In this document: one piece after another, positions 1 to 9,161 of the stretch
How the letters are laid out: every line of letters starts with the position of its first letter
How positions within the stretch are numbered: position 1 is the stretch's first letter
DNA from: CAWARU01 sp963805795
GTDB lineage: Bacteria; Pseudomonadota; Gammaproteobacteria; UBA6186; Azoamicaceae
Direction of reading: 5' to 3'
Length of the DNA stretch: 64,000 bases
Assembly: GCA_963805795.1 (NCBI GenBank)
Contig: CAWDVG010000001.1
Location: forward strand, 930,001-994,000
Position numbers and translations under genes: made by a program
The notes under the pieces: model-generated
Seen by the model: the letters and a program-made list of their open reading frames with translations, nothing else
Told to the model about the DNA's origin: nothing
Database searches by the model: none

Positions 1-2
1 AG

Positions 3-644
3 TTACTTTCCGGTTATTCCCGCTTTCATCAACATCTTCTACACCAGGAAGTAGGTGCTGATTCTTATTATCAAAAACTACTCAAACAAGATCAAAAGCC
101 CATTGCCATTATTATTGGATGTTGTGATTCGCGAGTGGATCCTGCCATTATTTTAGACTGCGACCCAGGTGACCTATTTGTTATTCGAAATGTAGCAAAT
201 TTGGTACCCCCTTATGAAAATGATCGACATTATCATGGCACCAGTGCCGCATTAGAGTTTGGGGTATGTAGCTTAAATATACCCAATATTATTGTTTTAG
301 GGCATAGTGAATGTGGAGGGATTCGATCCCTTTTAGAGGAAAAACCGAATAAAAAAAGAACCTTTATTTCGAAATGGATGAGTTTAGTTAAAATACCTAC
401 TGCTACCCAAATGAAAAAATATTCACCCCTGACATTCAAGCAGAAAGAAGAACTTTATAATAAAAAATCTCTGATGGGTTCACTAAAAAATCTAATGACT
501 TTTCCTTGGATAAAGGAAAGAATAGAGTCTGATACCCTTCGTTTACATGTTTGGTACTTTAATTTGTTAAGCGGTAATTTAGAGAAATATGATTCATCAA
601 CAAAAGAGTTTAGAAATATTCTCGCACAGGTAGCAAAAAAATAG
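3..644 (+). CDS. Beta-class carbonic anhydrase (5' end cut by window)
   Basis: Interconverts CO2 and bicarbonate with a catalytic zinc. The reading frame is open from base 3, upstream of the first ATG at 135. It encodes the metal-site motif CCDSRVDP at about bases 121-144 and then HSECGG at about 303-320, which together supply the Cys, Asp/Arg, His and Cys residues of beta carbonic anhydrases. The C-terminal helical part (FPWIKERI, LHVWYFNLLSG) is also typical. About 30 N-terminal residues lie outside the window. The 135 ATG falls inside the active site and cannot be the true start. The family is certain; the physiological role (bicarbonate supply or pH) is inferred. Confidence 0.93.
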   Translation, partial: LLSGYSRFHQHLLHQEVGADSYYQKLLKQDQKPIAIIIGCCDSRVDPAIILDCDPGDLFVIRNVANLVPPYENDRHYHGTSAALEFGVCSLNIPNIIVLGHSECGGIRSLLEEKPNKKRTFISKWMSLVKIPTATQMKKYSPLTFKQKEELYNKKSLMGSLKNLMTFPWIKERIESDTLRLHVWYFNLLSGNLEKYDSSTKEFRNILAQVAKK

Positions 645-686
645 TATTCAAGCCCAGTTGAATTTATAAAAATGGTGCGCAAACAC

Positions 687-1652
687 CTAAGCTAAGGACC
701 TTAAAATCCAGGTAGGAAATAAACTATTTACTTCAAAAAAAGTTTGTAAATAGTTTTTAGAGCAAAAAGATAAGTGTTGAGGGATGTTTGCTTGGGCATT
801 TTCTAATACTCTTCCCATATTACCTGTCAATACTAAGGCAGAATCTAGATTAGCATTTTTTGCGCCTAAAATATCGGTTTCTAGTGTATCACCTATCATT
901 AGAATTTTTTTCTGATCATGAATTCCCTTCTGTCTTAAGATATAAATTGCCTTTTCAAAAGCCGCAGGGCATGGTTTTCCATAATAATGTACGCGTCCAC
1001 CCCATTTCTCATATTTTTCAGCTAAAACCCCGGCGCAATAACGCAGTTTATCGCCGTTGGAAACAACTGCATCAGGGTTTGCACAGATAAGAGGAAGATT
1101 AAGTCCAAGTGCTTTTTTAAGAACAGTATCATGTTGATTGAGATCTTCATCTTCTTCTACATAGGCAGTCAACAAAACAAAATGAGCATGCTCAATGTCT
1201 TCAGTAACCTCTACAGTCAAACCCGATAAAATATCTTGATTACGCTCTGCACCGAGATGAAAAAAACATTTCCCCAATTCTTTAAACTCGCTAAAGATAG
1301 CGTCATTAAAATTGATTAACTGATCCCGAACCACATCACCAGATGAAAGTATCATATCTGAAGTAAGATTGATCCCTAAATCTATTAATTTCTGGACTAA
1401 TACAGATCCTGGGCGTGGTGCATTAGATAAGAAAATAATTTTTTTATCTTCGGCAATTAAAGCATTGATCAAGGCAGCTACGCCTGGAAATGCCTTGATG
1501 CCATCATGAATCACTCCCCAGATGTCAAATAAAAAGCCATCATAATGCTTTAAAATGGCTTTCATATTGAGCAAAATATCAAAATCACATTCTTTTGATG
1601 ATATGGGGAATGATATTTTTGTTTTATCTAGATTATCTAGATCTAGTAACAT
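687..1652 (-). CDS. HAD-superfamily class IIA hydrolase (TIGR01459-like)
   Basis: Probable phosphatase of the NagD-like class IIA HAD group. Motif I is DIWGVIHDG (nucleophile Asp, with the Trp typical of this subfamily), motif II is FLSNAPRP, the motif III Lys is in GKPCPAAFEKA and motif IV is MIGDTLETDILGA. The cap lies between motifs II and III. Length (321 aa) is slightly above the family norm because of about 29 residues before MKAILKHYDG. A start at 1565 would give the usual length, but neither start has a strong ribosome binding site. It converges on the carbonic anhydrase gene. The substrate is unknown. Confidence 0.85.
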   Translation of the reverse strand: MLLDLDNLDKTKISFPISSKECDFDILLNMKAILKHYDGFLFDIWGVIHDGIKAFPGVAALINALIAEDKKIIFLSNAPRPGSVLVQKLIDLGINLTSDMILSSGDVVRDQLINFNDAIFSEFKELGKCFFHLGAERNQDILSGLTVEVTEDIEHAHFVLLTAYVEEDEDLNQHDTVLKKALGLNLPLICANPDAVVSNGDKLRYCAGVLAEKYEKWGGRVHYYGKPCPAAFEKAIYILRQKGIHDQKKILMIGDTLETDILGAKNANLDSALVLTGNMGRVLENAQANIPQHLSFCSKNYLQTFFEVNSLFPTWILRSLA

Positions 1653-1691
1653 GCTTGTCTACAACCTTGTTCTCTTGTTCGTTGCTACTCA

Positions 1692-2090
1692 TTATCTGGA
1701 TAATACTATGATGGCACTGGTTATAAGAGTGGTTACTAAAAAATAACCGGTATCTATCATAAAAACAAGCAATGGCTTTTTAGCCCAAATAACACCAGAA
1801 AAATGCGAAGTTGCTACAAACCCCAACCACATCAAAAATCCAAGAATCAATGCTGTTTCCAAACTCGAAATGCCAAGCATCATTTGTATAGCTGCGATGG
1901 TTAATACTAAAACAACGCCCACTAAAATGGCGCCTAGATAATGACTGGGTAAGGCTTTCATTTTGCTCATATCAAAATGGTGTGCTATTGCCCACCGAGT
2001 ACCAAAAATTCGTGGAGAGTACCATAAAGCCCCTATCAATTGATTGATAATAATGGCAATCACTATCCCTACATAAGGTATATTTTCCAT
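1692..2090 (-). CDS. DUF1761 family small membrane protein
   Basis: About 132 residues with four hydrophobic segments. It carries the DUF1761 signature near the N-terminus (NQLIGALWYSPRIFGTRW) and the conserved region around GFVATSHFSGVIW. I chose the start at 2090 (MENIPYVG) over the longer frame from 2126 because GGGAGA lies about 7 bases upstream and the family normally begins just before the first membrane helix. It is an inner-membrane protein of unknown function. It lies upstream of the HAD gene on the same strand and is divergent from the gene at 2320. Confidence 0.8.
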   Translation of the reverse strand: MENIPYVGIVIAIIINQLIGALWYSPRIFGTRWAIAHHFDMSKMKALPSHYLGAILVGVVLVLTIAAIQMMLGISSLETALILGFLMWLGFVATSHFSGVIWAKKPLLVFMIDTGYFLVTTLITSAIIVLSR

Positions 2091-2319
2091 ACATTGTCTC
2101 CCAATATGTCTCAAACGGAATTCCAAAATTAAAGCGAAATAACATCCTGCAGTAATTTGTTCAAAAAATCAAGAGAACTGAATGTATAGACAGCCCAATA
2201 TCTGTTTCGACCTAAACCTTAATATATCTTAAGGTAAGTGAAAAATGCTTGCATCTTTAAAGTTAGCATTTTTGTGCTAAATTTAGTTATGTATCTTAAC
2301 AAAAGGGAGGCTGGCTATT

Positions 2320-2769
2320 ATGACTAAAATTTGGACCGTTATAGCCAATAGTAATATTTGTCGCATTTATGAATACAATCGAAGTGAACATGAGCTAACC
2401 CTTGTTAGGGAATGGGAACATTCTGCCTCTAGGCTAAAGGGCCAAGATTTAATTACAGATAAACCTGGGCGCTATCAACAACCAAAATCTGCCCGTAGTG
2501 CCTATGAACCTAATTTAGATCCTCAACAGGTTGAAATTGCCATTTTTGTGCATGAAATTGCGGATGTATTAGAAGCTGGGCGTAATTCTTTACAATATCA
2601 AAATCTAATTTTTATCGTTCCTGCCCAAATGGCTGGACTTATCAATAAAGTAATTAATAAAAATGTAAAAGAATGCGTCCTCGAAAATATACATAAGGAC
2701 TATCTGCATTTAAATGAAACAGAGATTATGGATGTATTAAAAACAGCACTAAGGCGACCTAAATATTAA
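2320..2769 (+). CDS. Host-attachment protein family (PF10116-like)
   Basis: Soluble 149-residue protein matching the family named 'protein required for attachment to host cells'. Visible features are the N-terminal WTVIANSNICRIYE strand-turn-strand, a charged linker rich in K/R/Q, and the C-terminal LIFIVPAQMAGLI followed by a lysine-rich segment. The family resembles the release-factor eRF1 domain 2/3 fold and is named from a plant-associated bacterium. A role in attachment here is not demonstrated. The start is supported by AAAGGGAGG about 10 bases upstream. The protease gene follows almost directly and may be co-transcribed. Confidence 0.75.
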   Translation: MTKIWTVIANSNICRIYEYNRSEHELTLVREWEHSASRLKGQDLITDKPGRYQQPKSARSAYEPNLDPQQVEIAIFVHEIADVLEAGRNSLQYQNLIFIVPAQMAGLINKVINKNVKECVLENIHKDYLHLNETEIMDVLKTALRRPKY

Positions 2770-2788
2770 CTGATTGCCATCCAAGCCA

Positions 2789-5194
2789 ATGAAAAAACAT
2801 AAAGCACTCAATGCGGACCAGCTTCGAAAGCCAACAGACGTTTCTCTGTTAGATTTTGAAACAACAGAAGAAATCATCGCTGAAAGAAACTTTGTAGGAC
2901 AAAAAAGGGCACTAGATGCCTTACAGTTTGGCATAGCCATTGAGGGTGAAGGCTATAATATATTTGCATTGGGTGATCCAGGCGTTGGAAAAAGAGCCCT
3001 CATTCGTTCTGTTCTAACGGAAAGAGCCTTAAAAGAACCCACCCCTTCCGATTGGTGTTATGTCAATCATTTCGTAAATCCAGAAAAACCGTTTGCCATT
3101 GAACTTCCAGCAGGATTTGGCAACAAATTTCGACAGGATATGGAACTTTTAATGATTGATCTCCGTAGCTCGATTCCCGCTGTATTTGAAGGTGAGGAAT
3201 ATCGAACTAAAATGCAAAACTTAACAGATGAGATAGCGACAGAACAAAGCCGAGAACTTAAGAAGATTAGCGATGCAGCTAAGAAGGAAGGATTGGCCAT
3301 TGTCAGTACCTCACAAGGCTTTGCAGTATTGCCAGTTAATCATAATAACGAGGTAATGGCCGAGGGAGAATATGGAAAATTACCAGAAGAGGAACATCAA
3401 AAAAAAGAACAGTTAATTAACCACTATAGTGAAAAAATTGCTGAGTTTTTAAAAAAAATACCCGGAATACATAAAGAAAGACGTAATAAAGAAAATGAAA
3501 TAAAACAAGAATATGCGCATTTGTCTGTAGTGCATTTTATTGATGAATTAAAAGAAAAATATCAGTCGTTTCCTAAAGTGACACAATATTTAGAAGACAT
3601 GCTGCATGATGTTATTTTAAATATAAAAGATTTTTTAAGATCAGAGGATAACACGCAGCTTTCTTTCCTTATCAATGAAAAAAAAAGATTTTCGCGCTAC
3701 GAAGTCAATGTCATTATTGACAATTCTCATTCTAAAGGCGCGCCTATTATTTTCGAACAAAATCCAACTTACCAAAATCTTATCTGTCGAGTTGATCATG
3801 TTACCCAATTAGGAACCCTCTACACCGATTTTAGCCTCATTAAAGGCGGAGCCTTACATAAGGCCAATGGAGGATACTTAATTATTGATGCAGCTAAATT
3901 ATTTCATCATCCTTTTGCTTGGGAAGGCTTAAAACGCGCATTATTTGCCCGTGAAATTACCATTGAACCACCTGAAAAAATGATCGGTATGATATCTAGC
4001 CCCAGTTTAGAACCTAGTCCTATCCCTTCAAGAGTAAAGGTGATATTGTTTGGAACCAGTAAACTTTATTATTTATTGGCAGCACTCGATCCAGAATTTA
4101 ACGATCTCTTTAAGATCGCGGTTGATTTTGAAGATAGCATAGATCGTAGCCCTGAAAATGTTAAAGCCATCTCAGAACATATTGCAACACTCATAAAAAA
4201 AGCCAAAGTGCGGCCTTTCCACCGTGATGCCATTGCTGCAATTTTAGATCAGAGTTCGCGACTTTCTGGTGATAATGAAAAAATATCCAATCATTGTCGC
4301 AGCATCAATAATTTAGTGCTAGAAGCAGCATTTGTTGCGAAGGAAAAATCGCATGCAATCGTGCAGGCAGAAGACGTTATAAAAGCCATTGCCAAACAAA
4401 ATTACAGAATGGATAAAAGTAAAGAAGAATTATACGAATTATATAAAAATGAAAATATTATTGCAGAGACAGAAGGAAAAAAAATTGGACAGATCAACGG
4501 CCTGGCTATCGCAGAGATTGGATCCCATTTAATTGGAAAACCCACAAGAATTACCGCCAAAGTTCACTACGGAACCAATGGTGTTATTGATATCATGCGC
4601 GAATCAAAATTGGGTGGGCCCATACATACTAAAGGCGTTTTAATTTTGTCTGGTTTTATATCCGGGCGTTATTATACAGAAGGTTCATTGGCGCTCTCTG
4701 CTTCTTTAGTATTTGAACAATCCTATGGCGCTATTGATGGCGATAGCGCTTCTGCCGCAGAGCTTTGTGCTTTACTTTCGGCTCTTTCTGAAATTCCTTT
4801 AAAACAAAGTTTGGCCATAACAGGTTCCATTGATCAACATGGGAGGATTCAAGCCATCGGGGCTGTCAATGAAAAAATTGAAGGATTTTATGATATTTGT
4901 AAAATCAAGGGAATAACAGGAAAACAAGGAGTCATTATTCCTAAAACCAATACCCGAAATTTGATGCTAAGGGAAGATATTGTGCAAGCCGTTCGATTAA
5001 AAAAATTTAATATTTATACCGTTGAAACTATTGATGAAGCGCTTTATCTCTTAACAGATGAAATTGCTGGAAAACGAAACAAAAATGACAAATTTCCTAA
5101 GGGATCTATTAATTATTGGGTTGAAAACCGTTTAAAACTATTTTCTAAGTTGCATAACAACAAAAAAGAAAGAGTAAAACATGAATATAGATAG
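2789..5194 (+). CDS. Lon-related ATP-dependent protease (LonB/YcbZ-like)
   Basis: AAA+ protease that unfolds and degrades cytosolic proteins. Walker A is GDPGVGKR (about residues 62-69 from this start), followed by the long helical insert of the AAA_32 type. The C-terminal Lon protease domain carries the Ser-Lys dyad: Ser in DGDSASAA and Lys in NEKIEG, 43 residues apart as in E. coli Lon. The N-terminal LAN domain of classical Lon is absent, as in the LonB/YcbZ group. A TTG at 2774 would add five residues; neither start has a clear ribosome binding site. The end overlaps the next gene by 14 bases, so they are probably translated from one mRNA. Confidence 0.9.
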   Translation: MKKHKALNADQLRKPTDVSLLDFETTEEIIAERNFVGQKRALDALQFGIAIEGEGYNIFALGDPGVGKRALIRSVLTERALKEPTPSDWCYVNHFVNPEKPFAIELPAGFGNKFRQDMELLMIDLRSSIPAVFEGEEYRTKMQNLTDEIATEQSRELKKISDAAKKEGLAIVSTSQGFAVLPVNHNNEVMAEGEYGKLPEEEHQKKEQLINHYSEKIAEFLKKIPGIHKERRNKENEIKQEYAHLSVVHFIDELKEKYQSFPKVTQYLEDMLHDVILNIKDFLRSEDNTQLSFLINEKKRFSRYEVNVIIDNSHSKGAPIIFEQNPTYQNLICRVDHVTQLGTLYTDFSLIKGGALHKANGGYLIIDAAKLFHHPFAWEGLKRALFAREITIEPPEKMIGMISSPSLEPSPIPSRVKVILFGTSKLYYLLAALDPEFNDLFKIAVDFEDSIDRSPENVKAISEHIATLIKKAKVRPFHRDAIAAILDQSSRLSGDNEKISNHCRSINNLVLEAAFVAKEKSHAIVQAEDVIKAIAKQNYRMDKSKEELYELYKNENIIAETEGKKIGQINGLAIAEIGSHLIGKPTRITAKVHYGTNGVIDIMRESKLGGPIHTKGVLILSGFISGRYYTEGSLALSASLVFEQSYGAIDGDSASAAELCALLSALSEIPLKQSLAITGSIDQHGRIQAIGAVNEKIEGFYDICKIKGITGKQGVIIPKTNTRNLMLREDIVQAVRLKKFNIYTVETIDEALYLLTDEIAGKRNKNDKFPKGSINYWVENRLKLFSKLHNNKKERVKHEYR

Positions 5195-6173
5195 TATTCT
5201 CTCCACCATTGGCAATACACCAATGGTGAAATTGAAAAATATTGTTCCTAATCGATATGCAAACATTTATGCAAAATTAGAATTTCGCAATCCCTCTGGC
5301 AGCGTTAAAGATAGAATGGCAAAATATATTATTGAAAATGCAGAAAAACAAGGCCTATTAATTCCAGGGGGTGTTATTGTTGAAAATTCATCGGGTAATA
5401 CCGGCGCTGCACTCGCGATGATGGCTGCCATTAACGGATATCGCTGTATTATTACTATGCCAGATAAAATGAGCAAAGAAAAAAAAGATTTGATGTTGGC
5501 TTTTGGCGCAGAAGTAATCGTTACCCCAACGGATGTGCCTGCGGATTCACCTGAAAGTTATTATAGCGTTGCCAAACGCATTGCCAAAGAAACACCGAAT
5601 GCCTACTACCCAGATCAATACAATAATCCAATAAATATTGAGGCGCATTATCTTAGTACCGGTCCTGAAATTTGGCAGCAAATGCAGGGTAAAATTGACA
5701 TACTCATTGCAGGTGCGGGAACAGGGGGGACCATTAGCGGTGCAGCCCGCTATTTAAAGGAAAAGAACCCCAGCATTAAAGTTATTGCGGTTGATCCCAT
5801 CGGTTCTATTTTTTATGATTATTTTCATCATAAAACCTTGATTAAACCCCATGTGTATAAGGTAGAGGGCATTGGTGAAGATTATCTCGTAAAATGTCTA
5901 GATTTTGATGTTTTAGATGATATTCTGCAAGTTGATGATCAACATTCTTTTTTAATGACACGACAACTTGCCAGAGAAGAAGGCATTTTTGCCGGAGGAT
6001 CGAGTGGGGCGGCTGTTTCTGCAGCTATTCAATATACAAAAGATCTGCAGACACAACAAAATATTGTTGTTATTTTACCGGATTCTGGGGACCGCTATTT
6101 AAGTAAAATTTATGATGATCATTGGATGATTCAGTATGGTTTTTTACCAAAAGCCAAGGAGACACAATCATGA
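5181..6173 (+). CDS. PLP-dependent cystathionine beta-synthase / cysteine synthase family
   Basis: Fold-type II PLP enzyme. The Schiff-base Lys43 lies in SGSVKDR, the substrate loop is ENSSGNTGAALAM, the phosphate-binding glycine loop is GAGTGGTISG, and a late Ser-Gly motif is FAGGSSGAA. The sequence VEGIGED and the length (330 aa) resemble the catalytic core of cystathionine beta-synthase without regulatory CBS domains, rather than CysK. The stop overlaps the start of the next gene (cystathionine lyase), so the pair most likely carries out reverse transsulfuration: homocysteine plus serine to cystathionine, then cysteine. O-acetylserine-dependent activity cannot be excluded from sequence. 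Confidence 0.88.
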   Translation: MNIDSILSTIGNTPMVKLKNIVPNRYANIYAKLEFRNPSGSVKDRMAKYIIENAEKQGLLIPGGVIVENSSGNTGAALAMMAAINGYRCIITMPDKMSKEKKDLMLAFGAEVIVTPTDVPADSPESYYSVAKRIAKETPNAYYPDQYNNPINIEAHYLSTGPEIWQQMQGKIDILIAGAGTGGTISGAARYLKEKNPSIKVIAVDPIGSIFYDYFHHKTLIKPHVYKVEGIGEDYLVKCLDFDVLDDILQVDDQHSFLMTRQLAREEGIFAGGSSGAAVSAAIQYTKDLQTQQNIVVILPDSGDRYLSKIYDDHWMIQYGFLPKAKETQS

Positions 6174-7336
6174 AGTTTGAAACGAAGGCTATACATATGG
6201 GTGAAGAACCTGATTTTAGAGCAGGTGCTACAGGAGATGTGGTCTCTGCCGTTCATTTTTCCAGTACCTTCGCGCGAGAAAAAGTTGATTTTCCAACCGC
6301 TGGTTATGAATATTCTCGTTCGCAAAATCCTACTCGATTTGCCCTAGAAACACGTCTGGCGGGTCTTGAATCTGCAGATTATGCCCTCGCCTTTTCTTCT
6401 GGCATGGCAGCAGAAACATCTGTTATCTTGTCCCTTTTACAAGCCGGGGATCACGTCATTGCTTTTGATGATCTCTATGGTGGTTCCAAGCGTTTATTTA
6501 ACAGAGTTTTTGGTGAACGATTTAATATTCAATTTTCTTATGTGGATGCGAGAAACTTAGAAATAGTCGAAAAATCTATTCAAAAAAATAGTAAAATGAT
6601 CTGGTTGGAAACCCCTAGCAACCCTTTGTTAAAAATATGTGATATCGCCTCTATTGCTGAGATTGCTCGTAAGCACAAACTGTTGCTGGTTGTAGACAAT
6701 ACCTTCATGAGCCCCTATTTCCAGAATCCTCTAAAATTGGGTGCAGATATAGTATTACACAGTACAACAAAATATATCAATGGCCATAGCGATTCTATTG
6801 GCGGAGCAATTATGTTAAAAAATAAAGAGCTCTTTGAAATATTAAAATTTCATCAAAATGCTGTTGGTGCTATTCTTTCACCCTTCGATTCTTATCTGGT
6901 ATTGCGTGGTACAAAAACGCTGGCCTTACGCATGAAGCAACATGAAGAAAACGCAATTAATATCAGTCATTTTTTAGAAAAGCAGCCTAAAGTACAGCGT
7001 GTTCTTTATCCGGGCTTAAAATCGCATCCTGAATTTGATTTGGCCAAAACTCAAATGACAGGTTTTGGCGGTATGCTTTCTTTTGAACTAAAAGCCGATT
7101 TGCTCACTGCAAAATATTTTGTAGAAAACTTAAAATATTTTTTAATTGCCGAAAGCCTAGGCGGTGTTGAATCTTTGGTTGAAATTCCAAGTATTATGAC
7201 ACATGCATCTTTGCCTCCTGCAGAAAGAGAAAAGATTGGCATAAAAGATGGTTTAATTCGGCTATCGATTGGGGTTGAGCATATTGACGATCTCGTTCAA
7301 GATTTAGAACAGGCATTCTATGCGATTAGAGATTAA
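6170..7336 (+). CDS. Cystathionine gamma-lyase / gamma-synthase family (Cys/Met PLP enzyme)
   Basis: Fold-type I PLP enzyme of 388 residues. Visible motifs are YEYSRSQNPTR (phosphate and substrate contacts from the neighbouring subunit), SSGMAAE, the conserved Asp in VVDNTFMSPYFQNPL, the PLP Lys in HSTTKYINGHSD, and the C-terminal RLSIGVEHIDDL. The start at 6170 is supported by AAGGAG eight bases upstream and an ATGA overlap with the preceding stop; a frame extending to 6122 is an artefact. Its place directly behind the beta-synthase gene favours gamma-lyase (cystathionine to cysteine) over MetB-type gamma-synthase, but the family does not separate the two cleanly. Confidence 0.88.
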   Translation: MKFETKAIHMGEEPDFRAGATGDVVSAVHFSSTFAREKVDFPTAGYEYSRSQNPTRFALETRLAGLESADYALAFSSGMAAETSVILSLLQAGDHVIAFDDLYGGSKRLFNRVFGERFNIQFSYVDARNLEIVEKSIQKNSKMIWLETPSNPLLKICDIASIAEIARKHKLLLVVDNTFMSPYFQNPLKLGADIVLHSTTKYINGHSDSIGGAIMLKNKELFEILKFHQNAVGAILSPFDSYLVLRGTKTLALRMKQHEENAINISHFLEKQPKVQRVLYPGLKSHPEFDLAKTQMTGFGGMLSFELKADLLTAKYFVENLKYFLIAESLGGVESLVEIPSIMTHASLPPAEREKIGIKDGLIRLSIGVEHIDDLVQDLEQAFYAIRD

Positions 7337-7394
7337 CATTCAATATAATAACTAAGTTTATTTGCAAATTGTTTATATAGGGGATAAAAGATCG

Positions 7395-8027
7395 ATGATG
7401 TTTAGAAACCGCGAGGAAGCTGCAGATCTTTTGCTAAAAAAACTGAGTTCATATAAAGGACAAAATCCACTCGTGCTCGCTATTCCACGAGGCGCTATCA
7501 AAATGGCTGCCATTATCCAAAAGGGGTTAGAGGGCGAATTAGGCGTAATTTTGGTGCATAAAATTGGCAGCCCTAGTAACGAAGAATTTGCGATTGCTTC
7601 CATTGGTTTATCCGGGGTTATCCAGCGCCAACCCTTTATAAGTAGACTGGGGATCCCAGATTCTTATGTTATAGCAGAAGGGCAAAGACAACTGGATATA
7701 TTAAAGACCCGATTTAAAAATTATGGATTAAACGCAGAAAAATATAAAACGTTTTTTTCTAATCGAGTAGTAATTATTGTAGATGATGGCATTGCAACGG
7801 GTTCAACCCTTATAAGCGCAGTAAAAGAAGTCCAAAGACAAAAACCCAGTAAAATCATTGTAGCAGCGGCAGTCGCTGCCACTGATGCAGCCAGAAAAAT
7901 TGAAACAGAGGTAGATGAAGCAGTGATACTTCATATCACCGATGAATTTTATGCCGTGAGTCAATTTTATCAAAGTTTTGACCAGGTCAGTGATGATGAA
8001 GTGATTGAAATTTTAAAAAAACAATAA
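7395..8027 (+). CDS. Phosphoribosyltransferase-domain protein (COG1926-like)
   Basis: Type I phosphoribosyltransferase fold with the PRPP-binding loop VIIVDDGIATGST and an N-terminal MMFRNREEAADLL, which is how this family begins. It is a stand-alone member of the group often found next to, or fused with, a dienelactone-hydrolase-like domain; such a hydrolase is encoded close by at 8499-9161 on the other strand. A TTG at 7362 would add 11 residues that do not fit the family, so I prefer the ATG at 7395, with GGGG about 10 bases upstream. The substrate base is unknown. Confidence 0.83.
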   Translation: MMFRNREEAADLLLKKLSSYKGQNPLVLAIPRGAIKMAAIIQKGLEGELGVILVHKIGSPSNEEFAIASIGLSGVIQRQPFISRLGIPDSYVIAEGQRQLDILKTRFKNYGLNAEKYKTFFSNRVVIIVDDGIATGSTLISAVKEVQRQKPSKIIVAAAVAATDAARKIETEVDEAVILHITDEFYAVSQFYQSFDQVSDDEVIEILKKQ

Positions 8028-8142
8028 ATGCAAGTACCCTGATATTTGTGCTCATTGACAAAATAGTAACTTTCAGCTATTGATTAATGAGTACACTGTG
8101 TTTGAAGTAACTATTTCTAGCATTTAACTTGAGGATTAAGCT

Positions 8143-8334
8143 ATGCCATTATTAACAGTCATCATTGTATTGGTCATCATTGGGGTCTTATTATGGCTGA
8201 TTAATAGGTTTATTCCTATGGCCTCATCCATAAAAACCATTTTAAATGTTGTTGTGGTCATTGTCGTGATATTATGGTTGCTTTCTGTCTTTGGAATTTT
8301 GCCCTCTAGTATAGGAAATATTCAGTTGAAATAG
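8143..8334 (+). CDS. Small two-helix membrane protein (Thivi_2564-like)
   Basis: 63-residue hydrophobic protein with two membrane segments (about residues 3-22 and 30-52) separated by a short positively charged turn. Sequence and size resemble the Thivi_2564 family of small inner-membrane proteins. TTGAGGA about eight bases upstream supports the ATG. No function is known. It has its own upstream gap of over 100 bases, so it is probably a separate transcription unit. Confidence 0.65.
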   Translation: MPLLTVIIVLVIIGVLLWLINRFIPMASSIKTILNVVVVIVVILWLLSVFGILPSSIGNIQLK

Positions 8335-8398
8335 GCGTGAAGCTAAAACAACTGTTCACGCACTGTCCCAGAACGCCCATATTTTGGCAATGTCATTC

Positions 8399-8465
8399 GC
8401 GCCATCCCTGGCGCTCACCCTCCGGACGCACTAACGTGCGTCCAAAACTGCTTTCCAGCAGTTTT
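8399..8465. terminator. Three adjacent hairpins between convergent genes
   Basis: Three perfect stem-loops in 67 bases: 8399-8414 (stem GCGCCA, loop TCCC), 8424-8443 (stem GGACGCAC, loop TAAC) and 8444-8465 (stem AAAACTGC, loop TTTCCA). They lie between the converging genes 8143-8334 and 8499-9161. The third has A/T-rich ends and could terminate in both directions. The clustering suggests a repeat element rather than a simple terminator. Confidence 0.5.
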
Positions 8466-8498
8466 GTCGCCTTGAGCGATTACAGCAAAAAAGCCTAA

Positions 8499-9161
8499 TT
8501 ATTGCTTGAATGAGGGTATTTGCGCAATAAACCAATCTTTGGCTAATTCGGCGACTTGTTCCAAAGCACCTGGTTCTTCAAAAAGATGGGTTGCGCCGGG
8601 AATAATTTTGATTTCTCTCAAACAGTGCATTTTTACAAAAGCTTCTTGGTTTAAATCAATTACAATTCCATCATTTCCACCGACTATCAATAAAGTAGGT
8701 ACATTTATGTGGGTCAAAGCAGAAGCGGCTAAATCTGGACGCCCTCCTCTAGAAACCACAGCAAAAACCCGACTAGGCTCTAGAGCTACTGCTTGAATCG
8801 CTGCTCCAGCGCCGGTACTGGCTCCAAAGAATGCAACTGGTAATTTAGAGCTTGCTATTTGTGTTGTTAACCAGTCTTTTGCTATGTTTAATCGTTCAGC
8901 CAGTAAGGCAATATCAAAGACATTTTTCCGGTTTAATGCCTCCTCATCGCTCAGAAGATCAAGCAATAAAGTTCCAAAATTAGCTTGCTGCAATACTCGA
9001 GCCACAAAATTATTGCGAGAACTAAAGCGCCCACTACCGCTGCCATGAGCAAAAATGACAATGGCACTTGGGTTTTCTGGCAGGCCTAAAATACCGTTTA
9101 AGTCGATAGTAGAATTCGATATAACGACTTCCTTTTCAAGCTTATTCATTTCAAATTGCAT
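8499..9161 (-). CDS. Alpha/beta hydrolase, dienelactone-hydrolase-like
   Basis: 220-residue cytosolic serine hydrolase. The oxyanion region is FAHGSGSGRFSSRN, the nucleophile elbow is FGASTGAGAA, the acid is in IVGGNDGIV and the His is in IPGATHLFEEPGAL, so the full triad is present. The start at 9161 has AGGAT about nine bases upstream and overlaps the end of the TerC-like gene by 16 bases, so it is the last gene of a three-gene operon (MFS, TerC, hydrolase). Related proteins occur beside phosphoribosyltransferases. The natural ester substrate is unknown. Confidence 0.82.
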   Translation of the reverse strand: MQFEMNKLEKEVVISNSTIDLNGILGLPENPSAIVIFAHGSGSGRFSSRNNFVARVLQQANFGTLLLDLLSDEEALNRKNVFDIALLAERLNIAKDWLTTQIASSKLPVAFFGASTGAGAAIQAVALEPSRVFAVVSRGGRPDLAASALTHINVPTLLIVGGNDGIVIDLNQEAFVKMHCLREIKIIPGATHLFEEPGALEQVAELAKDWFIAQIPSFKQ

